A stretch of DNA of 63,505 nt from a virus. The stretch lies in the IMG/VR virus record IMGVR_UViG_3300036791_000918, positions 1 through 63,505 of that record. One strand, written 5' to 3'. Positions within the stretch are counted from its first letter, which is position 1. Each line of letters begins with the position of its first letter. This document shows, one piece after another, positions 15,071-21,953 of this stretch. The notes beneath the pieces were generated by a model. That model was not told the origin of the DNA, did not search any database, and saw nothing but the letters and a program-made list of their open reading frames with translations. Made by a program: the position numbers and the translations under genes.

Positions 15071-15418
15071 TGTGCCGTCTTGTGCCGGTGATCTGTATTC
15101 GCGTGCCGCAAAAAGCTCAATGATATCAACGGACGTGCCGTTTGTGCCGCTTGTGCCGTACAAAACAACACCCCCCCCTAATCTTGATTCTGCCACAATC
15201 TCTTATCATCCTATATATTATATTATATTTTATTTCAACGTAGTTAGTATAGATAGGTAGTGGGTATCAGAGGCACGCGCGCGCCCGACCACTTTGGAAG
15301 TGCAAAAAAAGGGGGGGGTATCGTTTTGGACAGCACAAGCGGCACAATTGGCACGTCCGTTGATATCATTAAGCTTTTTACGGCACGCGAATACAAAGCA
15401 ACGGCACAACACGGCACA
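15071..15418. repeat. 108-bp inverted repeat around an AT-rich centre
   Basis: The left arm 15071-15178 and the right arm 15311-15418 are the same length and match at 96 of 108 positions without gaps when one is reversed. Each arm contains repeated TTGTGCCG units, the segment TGATATCAACGGACGTGCC and ends inward with a run of eight C or G. The 132-bp centre includes a run of A/T near 15208-15240. Confidence 0.9.
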
Positions 15419-15487
15419 ACGCTGGTAATATGGTGTAGAAAAGTAGTCTGTACGTGATAGCGTGTATTACACGATGGTAGATTCTGC

Positions 15488-15663
15488 GGTATCTAAATAC
15501 AAGGAAGTTTACAGTGTACCATACGGTTACATGATTAACGTGTTACATCATGTAACACGTTATAGGATGTTAGAAAATGGTGGCACCTGTTAGTATGGTC
15601 TATAGGATTAGCGTTGTTATGTAATCGCATAGCACACTGTAAACTTACTTGTATTTAGATACC
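15488..15663. repeat. 30-bp inverted repeat flanking palindrome copy 8
   Basis: The arms 15488-15517 and 15634-15663 match at 29 of 30 positions. Between them lies palindrome copy 8 (15540-15558), off-centre. The arms contain GGTATCTAAATACAAG and TTTACAGTGT. Confidence 0.88.
15540..15558. promoter_or_regulatory. 19-bp palindrome, copy 8 (centre TCA)
   Basis: GTGTTACA-TCA-TGTAACAC with perfect arms, inside the 30-bp inverted repeat and not next to any gene. Confidence 0.8.
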
Positions 15664-15713
15664 GTCGAAATAGCTTAACGCATAGCGCATGCGATTAGGT
15701 GACTAGCCACAAA

Positions 15714-15916
15714 GCCCGCGAGCGCTGCAGCCCGCAGCCCGCAGCCCGCAGCCCGCGAGCGCTGCAGCCCGCAGCCCGCAGCCCGCGAGCGCTGCAGCCC
15801 GCAGCCCGCAGCCCGCAGCCCGCAGCCCGCGAGCGCTGCAGCCCGCGAGCGCTGCAGCCCGCAGCCCGCAGCCCGCGAGCGCTGCAGCCCGCAGCCCGCA
15901 GCCCGCGAGCGCTGCA
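15714..15916. repeat. Two-unit tandem array (7-bp and 16-bp units)
   Basis: Seven copies of GAGCGCTGCA start at 15720, 15757, 15787, 15831, 15847, 15877 and 15907. The distances are 37, 30, 44, 16, 30 and 30, each equal to 16 plus a multiple of 7. The array is thus a 16-bp unit (CGCGAGCGCTGCAGCC) separated by 0-4 copies of CGCAGCC. It ends beside a terminator. Confidence 0.92.
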
Positions 15917-15950
15917 AACAAAAAGGGCGCGCGCCTTGCGGCGCGCGCCC
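15917..15950 (-). terminator. Intrinsic terminator A (GCAA tetraloop), leftward
   Basis: GGGCGCGCGCC and its complement form an 11-bp GC stem with a GCAA loop on the minus strand, followed by UUUUUG. It is the second terminator downstream of the gene ending at 16014. Confidence 0.88.
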
Positions 15951-15966
15951 TTGGAGTCGAGGCAAT

Positions 15967-15998
15967 AAAAAACCCGGGCGCCTTGCGGCGCCCGGGCT
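15967..15998 (-). terminator. Intrinsic terminator B (GCAA tetraloop), leftward
   Basis: CCCGGGCGCC and GGCGCCCGGG pair with a GCAA loop on the minus strand and are followed by six U residues. It lies 16 bp after the stop of the gene at 16014-16670. Confidence 0.9.
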
Positions 15999-16013
15999 GA
16001 GTCGTGTCGCGGG

Positions 16014-16670
16014 TTAGCGCGGCGCGTTGGCTAGCCAATCCCTCCATTCGGAACCGCGATCGCCGACAAGCTTTGCAGTGTACTTTTTCTGCAAGCCTTT
16101 CATTGAAAGCACCATGCGATTCAGCGCATCGAACACGTCGACGTCATCGGACGGATTGATAATTTCGTCGGCCTTGATGAGTCGCTGTTCGTGCGCGGCC
16201 TTGTCGGCCTCTTTCTGCGCACGGGTTGCCTCTTGCTCCGCAGTATCGGCAGGCTTGGTAATGCCGGCCATACGCTTCGCTCGGGACACAAGAACGCGCA
16301 CCGCGACCATAACCCGTTCTTGGTCGAACGTGCGGTTTTCATCCGTGTTCTTGTCGGGATTCCGATCATTGTACTTTTTCAAGCCAATGACTCGGGTTGC
16401 CTCGACTCGGTCATAGCCAAGCTTCCGCACGAAGTAGCCTTCCGACAAGGCTTGCACCATGTCTCCGATAACCTTGTCGTTAGCCTTGAACGTGACAAAG
16501 GCTTGCGTGAGGCTACCGTCTTGTCCCGCGTAGTTCTGCCCGGCCTCGAACGCAATCTCGCAAGCTTGCGCGGGAGTCATGGCAGTCGAACCATTGGCCT
16601 TGGCCTTGGTCTTGCCATTGGCCTTGGTCGCGGGAGTCGTGGGAGTCACAATCGATTGAACGTTAGTCAT
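16014..16670 (-). CDS. Hypothetical protein, 218 aa, isolated early transcript
   Basis: A monocistronic gene with its own promoter (16734-16762), palindrome copy 9 upstream and two terminators downstream. The N-terminus is a Thr/Lys/Ala/Asn-rich tail (residues 1-30), then a mixed helical domain. No family recognised. Isolation, strong signals and position at the early/late divide suggest an abundant early product, possibly a regulator or host-takeover protein. Confidence 0.7.
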   Translation of the reverse strand: MTNVQSIVTPTTPATKANGKTKAKANGSTAMTPAQACEIAFEAGQNYAGQDGSLTQAFVTFKANDKVIGDMVQALSEGYFVRKLGYDRVEATRVIGLKKYNDRNPDKNTDENRTFDQERVMVAVRVLVSRAKRMAGITKPADTAEQEATRAQKEADKAAHEQRLIKADEIINPSDDVDVFDALNRMVLSMKGLQKKYTAKLVGDRGSEWRDWLANAPR

Positions 16671-16733
16671 AGTATCAGTCTCGCTTTCCGCCCCGTAGGG
16701 CTGTTATCGCTTGCTATATGCAAGCACAATCAA

Positions 16734-16762
16734 ACAATAGCATGGTGCATAGGATAAGTCAA
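16734..16762 (-). promoter_or_regulatory. sigma70-like promoter, leftward
   Basis: Minus strand TTGACT (16762-16757), 17 bases, TATTGT (16739-16734). Palindrome copy 9 lies 2 bp upstream of the -35 box, so a bound protein would contact RNA polymerase or block it. Confidence 0.65.
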
Positions 16763-16764
16763 AC

Positions 16765-16783
16765 GTGTTACATCGTGTAACAC
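16765..16783. promoter_or_regulatory. 19-bp palindrome, copy 9 (centre TCG)
   Basis: GTGTTACA-TCG-TGTAACAC with perfect arms, immediately upstream of a leftward promoter. This position differs from the leader position of copy 4. Confidence 0.8.
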
Positions 16784-16941
16784 CTCGCCACGTCCTACCC
16801 TTAGCTTAGCTAGGGCAGGAATTCTTATGTGAGAGCAGAGACGTACCAAGGGGAACGCGCGCAGGTGCCTGCGGGTACTTGCCCATCACCCCCATAATTT
16901 TCCAGAAAATCCCTCAAATCATCCTATGTACCAAAAAATTT

Positions 16942-16970
16942 TTTACAAATTTTAGACCCCCCTCTAAATT
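16942..16970 (+). promoter_or_regulatory. Possible rightward promoter for the late arm
   Basis: TTTACA, 17 bases, TAAATT in an AT-rich stretch 75-100 bp upstream of the small terminase gene. Neither box is a perfect match. The rest of the 374-bp intergenic space holds palindrome copy 9 and parS-like site 2. Confidence 0.35.
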
Positions 16971-17013
16971 TTAGTATGCAAAGCCAAATGACCAGGAAAA
17001 GATTACCCATCTA

Positions 17014-17029
17014 CGTTTCACGTGAAACA
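17014..17029. promoter_or_regulatory. parS-like site 2
   Basis: CGTTTCACGTGAAACA differs by one base from the parS consensus and has the same perfect 14-bp palindrome as site 1. It ends 15 bp before the first late gene, over the expected leader or ribosome site. Confidence 0.7.
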
Positions 17030-17044
17030 TGCTAAAAGCAACAC

Positions 17045-17506
17045 ATGAGCAGCAATCTCCCGGCGACGACCCAGTTCATGGACCTGACGGCCGATCCCGC
17101 TTCATTAGGCTGGCCGCCGTCTCTCCCGTTCGATCTCGCGCTCGCGCAGCAGCCGGTTCGGGAAATCTGCGCCGCCTACGGCATCGAGAGGCGCGAGTAC
17201 GATCGCCTGCGCGACGACCCGGCGTTCCGCCGTGCGTGTGAAGAGGCCCTGGAAACCCTCAAGGAGGAAGGCGCCTCGTTCAAGCTCAAGGCGCGCGCAC
17301 AGAGCGAGGAGTTGCTGAAGACATCCTGGGCGCTTATACACAAGCCCCTCAACGAGGTGTCCGCGTCGGTCAAGGCGCAGCTCATCATGTTCACGGTGAG
17401 ATGCGCCGGACTGGATGCGTCGGTCGAGCAGAAGGCGCGCGCACAAGCTACCGCCCAGGCCGCGGCGCTCACCGCGCTCACGATCAATCTCCATCTTGGG
17501 GATTAA
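17045..17506 (+). CDS. Terminase small subunit-like protein
   Basis: 153 residues, first gene of the late arm. The N-terminal half (REICAAYGIERREYDRLRDDPAFRRACEEAL) has a helix-turn-helix-like pattern used for DNA recognition, then a helical region. Size and position ahead of large terminase fit a small terminase. Identity is inferred; another DNA-binding protein is possible. Confidence 0.6.
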   Translation: MSSNLPATTQFMDLTADPASLGWPPSLPFDLALAQQPVREICAAYGIERREYDRLRDDPAFRRACEEALETLKEEGASFKLKARAQSEELLKTSWALIHKPLNEVSASVKAQLIMFTVRCAGLDASVEQKARAQATAQAAALTALTINLHLGD

Positions 17507-17536
17507 GGGGATTGATGAGGATTAAGAGCATTTGCA

Positions 17537-17791
17537 ATGAACCCAACGCTTCCCGAGGAGGCAGGTCAGACTGCGCGTTCGTTCATCGACGCGATGAAGA
17601 CCCAGCCCGCGCTGCTGGCGATGATCTTCACCAACATCGGCATGCTGGTGTTCATCTTCTATGCCTTGCACGCCGCGGCGACGTTCCGTGAAAGCCTGGT
17701 GAACCGTGTGCTTGCGAACGCCCAGGCGATTCATCAGAACACCGCTGCGCTGCAAGAGCGTTCGGTTGCTTGTCCTCCGTCTGGCAAATAA
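17537..17791 (+). CDS. Small membrane protein, 84 aa (holin candidate)
   Basis: A polar N-terminus, one hydrophobic span near residues 26-47 (LLAMIFTNIGMLVFIFYALHA), then a helical tail. Its place in the late arm and membrane span make it a holin candidate, but no endolysin is adjacent. Other roles are open. Confidence 0.6.
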   Translation: MNPTLPEEAGQTARSFIDAMKTQPALLAMIFTNIGMLVFIFYALHAAATFRESLVNRVLANAQAIHQNTAALQERSVACPPSGK

Positions 17792-17856
17792 CGAGCCATA
17801 ATTGCCAGGAAGCATCGCACTGTAATAAGGTTTGACCCAGCACAGGAGTGCTGGAA

Positions 17857-19782
17857 ATGGCTGATACCCCCGACAAGCCTGCGAGCAAAGCCGTAGGCAG
17901 TCCCGTCGAGTACAAGGTCGTCGACAGTCCGTTCTCCCCCAGTGAGCCCACTACGACTGAGGCGCTGCTGACCGAGGTAGGCGCGGACGGCTGGATGCTG
18001 TCCACCGTCTATCCGGACCCGATCCGCGAAAGAACCCGCTGGGTTTTTTCGAACGTCACCGCCGGTGGCAGCAGCGGTGGCGGGATCGGAGAAGCGCCAG
18101 TAGACGGAGAGACCTATGGACGACAAGACGCTTCCTGGATCGCCCTCACCAGCGGCCAGGGAACAGCCGGACCTCCCGGTCCGGCCGGCCCTGCCGGCCC
18201 ACCCGGAGTGGCGGGAGATAGTGGTCCCGTGGGGCCAGAAGGCCCCCAAGGTAGTCCAGGGCAGGATGGTCCTCCCGGCCCGGCGGGACCCGCAGGACCT
18301 GCAGGCCAGCCCGGTGATGCCGGAGTTCCCGGAGTGCCCGGTGTACCTGGTGAAGTGGGCCCGGCCGGCGCAGACGGAGCCCAAGGTCCGCCCGGCCCGG
18401 CCGGAGCGGCCGGCGCGGACGGTGCACCCGGCCCGGCCGGACTTCCAGGCCCGCAAGGCGATGCGGGAGCCGATGGCCCCCCTGGCCCCGTTGGCCCCGC
18501 GGGCCCATCGGGCGATGCCGGAGCAGTCGGTCCGCCCGGCACACCGGGTCCTGCCGGTCCCATCGGCCCTGCAGGAGAAGTCGGCCCAGGAGGCGCTGCA
18601 GGACCAGCTGGCCCAGCTGGCCAGGATGGTGCCCCCGGACCGCCTGGACCAGATGGTCCAGCTGGTCCAGCGGGCCCGAGCACGGTAGGTCCGCAAGGCC
18701 CTCAGGGCGTAGCAGGACCTGCCGGTCCAGCAGGAACGGACGGCGCACCCGGTGCGACCTGCATCATCATGGGGGCGTTCACCAACAACGACCCCAGCAC
18801 ATTACCTGCCAACGGTTACATCCCGCAGGACTGGGACTCACCTGGTAACCCGCCCAACGGCGATCAGCTGGTGCGTGGCCAGGGCATGCTCTACGAGGTC
18901 ACGCAGGACGTCTACCTCTGGGTCGGCGACACCATGGCGCCGTCCGGCTGGGTCAAGCTGGGCGCGGTCGCCGGACCACCCGGACCTGCCGGCGCAGTCG
19001 GGCCACAGGGCCCCGCGGGCGCGCAGGGCGCAGCTGGTCCGCAAGGTGCACCCGGCACTCCCGGCAACGACGGCGCGGCCGGCCCTCCTGGGTCGCAGGG
19101 AACACAAGGCCCGGTGGGAGATCAGGGTCCCCCTGGTCCTACGGGACCAGCGGGTCCCGAAGGACCCACCGGCGCCACCGGGGCCCAGGGGCCGCAAGGC
19201 ATTCTCGGCGCGCCCGGCGCGCAGGGGCCACAGGGTCCTGCCGGCGCGCAAGGCGCGCAAGGTCCGGCGGGTCCGTCCGCGGTGTCGACCAACACTGGCA
19301 ACCAGGCAGTCCTGGGCACCGACCACCTGATCTTCGTCCCGACCGACACAAGTCGTGCACCAGTCAAGGGGATAACGGACGGGTCCAACGCCGCGGCCGG
19401 CAATGTCGGCGAGGTGATCTCGGCATCCGTTACCACGGCTGTAAACCTCGCCGCTAACACGCCAGCCAACATCGGGTCGATCACGCTGACGCCGGGCGAC
19501 TGGGTGGTGGCGGGCAACGTCAACTTCGTCAGCCCGGCGACGGCCGGAACCCGCTACGCGGTGGCGGTCAGTCCGACCAGCGCCACGCTGCCTACGGCAG
19601 CGCAGCTTGCCGCCGGCACGGGAACACTCACCGACATGTCGTTGACATTCGGCAAGGCGGCGCAGAACTTCAACGCCAGCCTGTGCCGGTTCAACGTCAC
19701 GGCTAACACGACGGTCTATCTGGTGGCGCTCGGCCCGGCGACGAGCGCGACCGGTTATATTTCCGCTAGAAGGGTCAGATAA
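17857..19782 (+). CDS. Collagen-like repeat protein, 641 aa
   Basis: The start is the ATG at 17857, with AGGAG eight bases upstream. Residues 10-65 resemble a small DUF4177-like domain (EYKVVD...GWMLSTVYP). Two blocks of Gly-X-Y repeats follow (about 105-300 and 370-475), split by an ordered domain (about 305-370) with [11 protein letters not shown]. The C-terminus (about 480-641) is a beta-rich domain often seen at the ends of phage fibres. Likely a trimeric fibre or head fibre. It is unusual to find it ahead of the terminase gene. Confidence 0.8.
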   Translation: MADTPDKPASKAVGSPVEYKVVDSPFSPSEPTTTEALLTEVGADGWMLSTVYPDPIRERTRWVFSNVTAGGSSGGGIGEAPVDGETYGRQDASWIALTSGQGTAGPPGPAGPAGPPGVAGDSGPVGPEGPQGSPGQDGPPGPAGPAGPAGQPGDAGVPGVPGVPGEVGPAGADGAQGPPGPAGAAGADGAPGPAGLPGPQGDAGADGPPGPVGPAGPSGDAGAVGPPGTPGPAGPIGPAGEVGPGGAAGPAGPAGQDGAPGPPGPDGPAGPAGPSTVGPQGPQGVAGPAGPAGTDGAPGATCIIMGAFTNNDPSTLPANGYIPQDWDSPGNPPNGDQLVRGQGMLYEVTQDVYLWVGDTMAPSGWVKLGAVAGPPGPAGAVGPQGPAGAQGAAGPQGAPGTPGNDGAAGPPGSQGTQGPVGDQGPPGPTGPAGPEGPTGATGAQGPQGILGAPGAQGPQGPAGAQGAQGPAGPSAVSTNTGNQAVLGTDHLIFVPTDTSRAPVKGITDGSNAAAGNVGEVISASVTTAVNLAANTPANIGSITLTPGDWVVAGNVNFVSPATAGTRYAVAVSPTSATLPTAAQLAAGTGTLTDMSLTFGKAAQNFNASLCRFNVTANTTVYLVALGPATSATGYISARRVR

Positions 19783-19789
19783 GGGTACG

Positions 19790-19984
19790 ATGACCTATGC
19801 GCCTATCATCTTCGAGCATCCGGACTACGGCACGCTCGTCGTAATCCAGATGGTCGACGATGAGAGCTGCCTGACCGACGACATCGAGCGCGCGATGTTC
19901 GTGCTGTGTCCGATGTTCGACGGCGGCATGCTGACCGCGTGCGCATCGGAAGGAAGACTCACGCAAATCAAGAGGCTTCACTGA
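19790..19984 (+). CDS. Hypothetical acidic protein, 64 aa
   Basis: MTYAPIIFEHPDYGTLVVIQMVDDES, probably a small beta-rich fold. Its stop overlaps the next start (TGATG). No family recognised. Confidence 0.55.
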   Translation: MTYAPIIFEHPDYGTLVVIQMVDDESCLTDDIERAMFVLCPMFDGGMLTACASEGRLTQIKRLH

Positions 19985-20169
19985 TGCCCAGCGAGAGCAA
20001 GAAGCAGAAAGTGGCCATGCAAATCGCCAAGGCGGGCAAATCCAACATTGGCATTCCGCAGAGTGTCGGTGCGGACTTTGTCGCGGCCGACAAGAAAAAG
20101 AGCAAGGCCCAGCTCGCCGCGCTTCCGCTGCGCAAGGGCGCACCAACACCTACGACAAAGAAAGGATGA
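19984..20169 (+). CDS. Hypothetical basic protein, 61 aa
   Basis: From the ATG at 19984 (MPSESKKQKV). Lys/Ala-rich; could bind nucleic acid. Coupled to the upstream gene. Confidence 0.55.
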   Translation: MPSESKKQKVAMQIAKAGKSNIGIPQSVGADFVAADKKKSKAQLAALPLRKGAPTPTTKKG

Positions 20170-20173
20170 TCCC

Positions 20174-20383
20174 ATGGCACCGAAGAGTCCTAAGGTCCCG
20201 ACCGCGACCACCGGAGAAGACAACAACTACTGTCCGCAAGGCGGCGAGTACGACCCTTGTTACTCTGGTGATCTCGACGAGTTCGACAAGGAGTTCGAGG
20301 AGCGCGATGCCAAGGTAGATGCCACGAGAGAAGAGTTTGCTCACCAGGACAAACCCAACAAGCCCGAAGCCTGGGATAAATGA
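20174..20383 (+). CDS. Hypothetical acidic protein, 69 aa
   Basis: From the ATG at 20174 (MAPKSPKVPTAT) with AAAGGA upstream. The centre is strongly acidic (GDLDEFDKEFEERDAKVD). It overlaps the large terminase start by ATGA, so the two are translationally coupled. Confidence 0.55.
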   Translation: MAPKSPKVPTATTGEDNNYCPQGGEYDPCYSGDLDEFDKEFEERDAKVDATREEFAHQDKPNKPEAWDK

Positions 20384-21933
20384 CAATCTTAGATTACAAA
20401 CCAGCGCCCACCATAAAGGCTTTCATCAAGGACTGCCGTCAGCAGGCGCTCTTCTACACTTGGATCGTCGGGCCCGTGGGCTCCGCCAAGACGACGGCGC
20501 TGTTCTTCAAGCTGATCTACATGGCGATGAAGCAGCAGCCGTCCCCGGACGGCATCCGCCGGACCAAGGCTGTGATTGTTCGTAATACTCTTCCCATGCT
20601 CAAGGACACCACGCTCGCGAGCTGGGAGTACTGGTTCAAGGACGGCGTCGCCGGCCAGTGGAGCGCCACAGATAAAATATTCGTCCTCCGCTATGGGGAC
20701 GTAGAGTGCACCGTCCTCTTCCGTCCATTGGACACGCCAGATGACGTACGTCGTGTTCTCTCCCTTGAAATCAACTTTGCCATTATCGACGAGTTCGTGG
20801 AAATCCCCAAGGCGATCGTCGACGCGCTCAGCGCCCGGCTCGGGCGCTACCGTCAGCCTGACGGTACCCCGGTTACGATCTGGGGGATGTGGGGGTCATC
20901 CAACCCCGGCACCGAAGATGTGTGGTGGCACGACTACTTACACGGACCGGCCGTGCGGCGGTACAAGCGCCCGCCGGGCACCGTCGTGCCCACGGTGGTC
21001 CCCGATAGTATCGGTGATGTCGCCACCTGGATAGCCCCCGCCGGTGCTCCGGCGACGCTGGAGCCGATCGCTTCTTACTACCACCAACCCGGAGGTTTGA
21101 GCCCCGATGCCGAGAACCTGGAGAACCTCCCCGGCGGCAAGCAGTACTATCTTGATGCCATTGCCGGCAAAGGCGAGACCTGGGTCAGGCAGTTCGTCGA
21201 CGCCGAGTGGGGATTTTCGATTGCCGGCAAGGCAGTGGTGTCAGGCTTCCGCGCCGACCTCCATGTTGCTCTGCCCAACACTCTACAACCTAATCCATAT
21301 TTTCCTCTTGTGGTCGGTTTAGACCCGGGAATAACCGGCTCGGCCATGATCATAGGCCAGCAGGACTACGATGGTCGCATAAGGGTTTTCGCCGAGTTGG
21401 TCCAGCAGGGCATGGGCGCGGAGCGCCTCGTCCAGGAAAGACTCCAGCCGCTCCTCCGCAACCGGTTCCCGCAGGCCCAGCGTGTCATCGTTGCGGCCGA
21501 TCCAGCGGCGTCGAGCCGGACCCAGACCGACGAGCGCACCGTCGTCAAAATTTTCAAGCAGCACTATGATGTCGATGTGGAGACCAACAACCGGCTGCCG
21601 CTGCGGCTGGATGCCATCGACCATTACACCAACACCCTGGTCGAAGGGCGTCCTGCCTTGCAGGTTGACCCTTCATGTCAGATGCTGATCCGCGCGCTCA
21701 AGGGTGGCTGGCGCTACGCCGCCGATCTTAAGCGCGAGACGCTCCGCGGCCACGACCCTGAGAAGAATGTCTACTCTCATCCAGGGGATGCTTTCGGGTA
21801 TCTTTGTAGGTTCTTCCATCGTGACCGCCAGCGCGAGACGCGCTATCGTCTCCCGATCGGCAGTCTTGCGGCCCGGCGCCAGGGCGCGCCGTGGCTGCAG
21901 CAGTCAGAACGCACCAGCTACCATGTAAGATAA
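20380..21933 (+). CDS. terL: Terminase large subunit
   Basis: 517 residues. The ATPase domain has Walker A GPVGSAKT (31-38) and Walker B FAIIDE (133-138). The nuclease domain has acidic residues at D315 (VVGLDPGITG), D374 (VAADPAAS) and D470 (SHPGDAFGYL), as in RNase H-fold terminase nucleases. It pumps DNA into the prohead and cuts concatemers. It works with the portal encoded immediately downstream. Confidence 0.93.
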   Translation: MTILDYKPAPTIKAFIKDCRQQALFYTWIVGPVGSAKTTALFFKLIYMAMKQQPSPDGIRRTKAVIVRNTLPMLKDTTLASWEYWFKDGVAGQWSATDKIFVLRYGDVECTVLFRPLDTPDDVRRVLSLEINFAIIDEFVEIPKAIVDALSARLGRYRQPDGTPVTIWGMWGSSNPGTEDVWWHDYLHGPAVRRYKRPPGTVVPTVVPDSIGDVATWIAPAGAPATLEPIASYYHQPGGLSPDAENLENLPGGKQYYLDAIAGKGETWVRQFVDAEWGFSIAGKAVVSGFRADLHVALPNTLQPNPYFPLVVGLDPGITGSAMIIGQQDYDGRIRVFAELVQQGMGAERLVQERLQPLLRNRFPQAQRVIVAADPAASSRTQTDERTVVKIFKQHYDVDVETNNRLPLRLDAIDHYTNTLVEGRPALQVDPSCQMLIRALKGGWRYAADLKRETLRGHDPEKNVYSHPGDAFGYLCRFFHRDRQRETRYRLPIGSLAARRQGAPWLQQSERTSYHVR

Positions 21934-21953
21934 CTTGCGATGAGTGAGGTAGG

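Larger units (their letters stand above)
14979..16013. other. Non-coding, repeat-rich region: candidate replication origin or centromere-like locus
   Basis: About 1 kb without a convincing gene. It contains palindrome copies 7 and 8, a 108-bp inverted repeat around an AT-rich centre, a 30-bp inverted repeat, an array of 7- and 16-bp units, and two tandem terminators. The layout (AT-rich core, nested inverted repeats, iterated units) resembles replication origins. Short frames inside the inverted repeat are not supported by substitution pattern. Confidence 0.6.

Noticed and set aside
14801-15457. Small protein genes inside the 108-bp inverted repeat
   Set aside because: The two arm frames share GTSVDII-type peptides only because the DNA is an inverted repeat. 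Differences are not biased to third codon positions and no ribosome site fits.
15714-15916. CRISPR array
   Set aside because: Units are 7 and 16 bp with no unique spacers of 25-40 bp.
17014-17029. ParAB-based phage-plasmid partition system
   Set aside because: The sites are present, but no ParA or ParB gene was recognised, so an encoded partition system is not supported. Use of host ParB stays open.
18114-18748. Long antisense and other-frame ORFs over the collagen-like gene
   Set aside because: Gly-X-Y codon repeats keep other frames open. They are shadows of the collagen frame.
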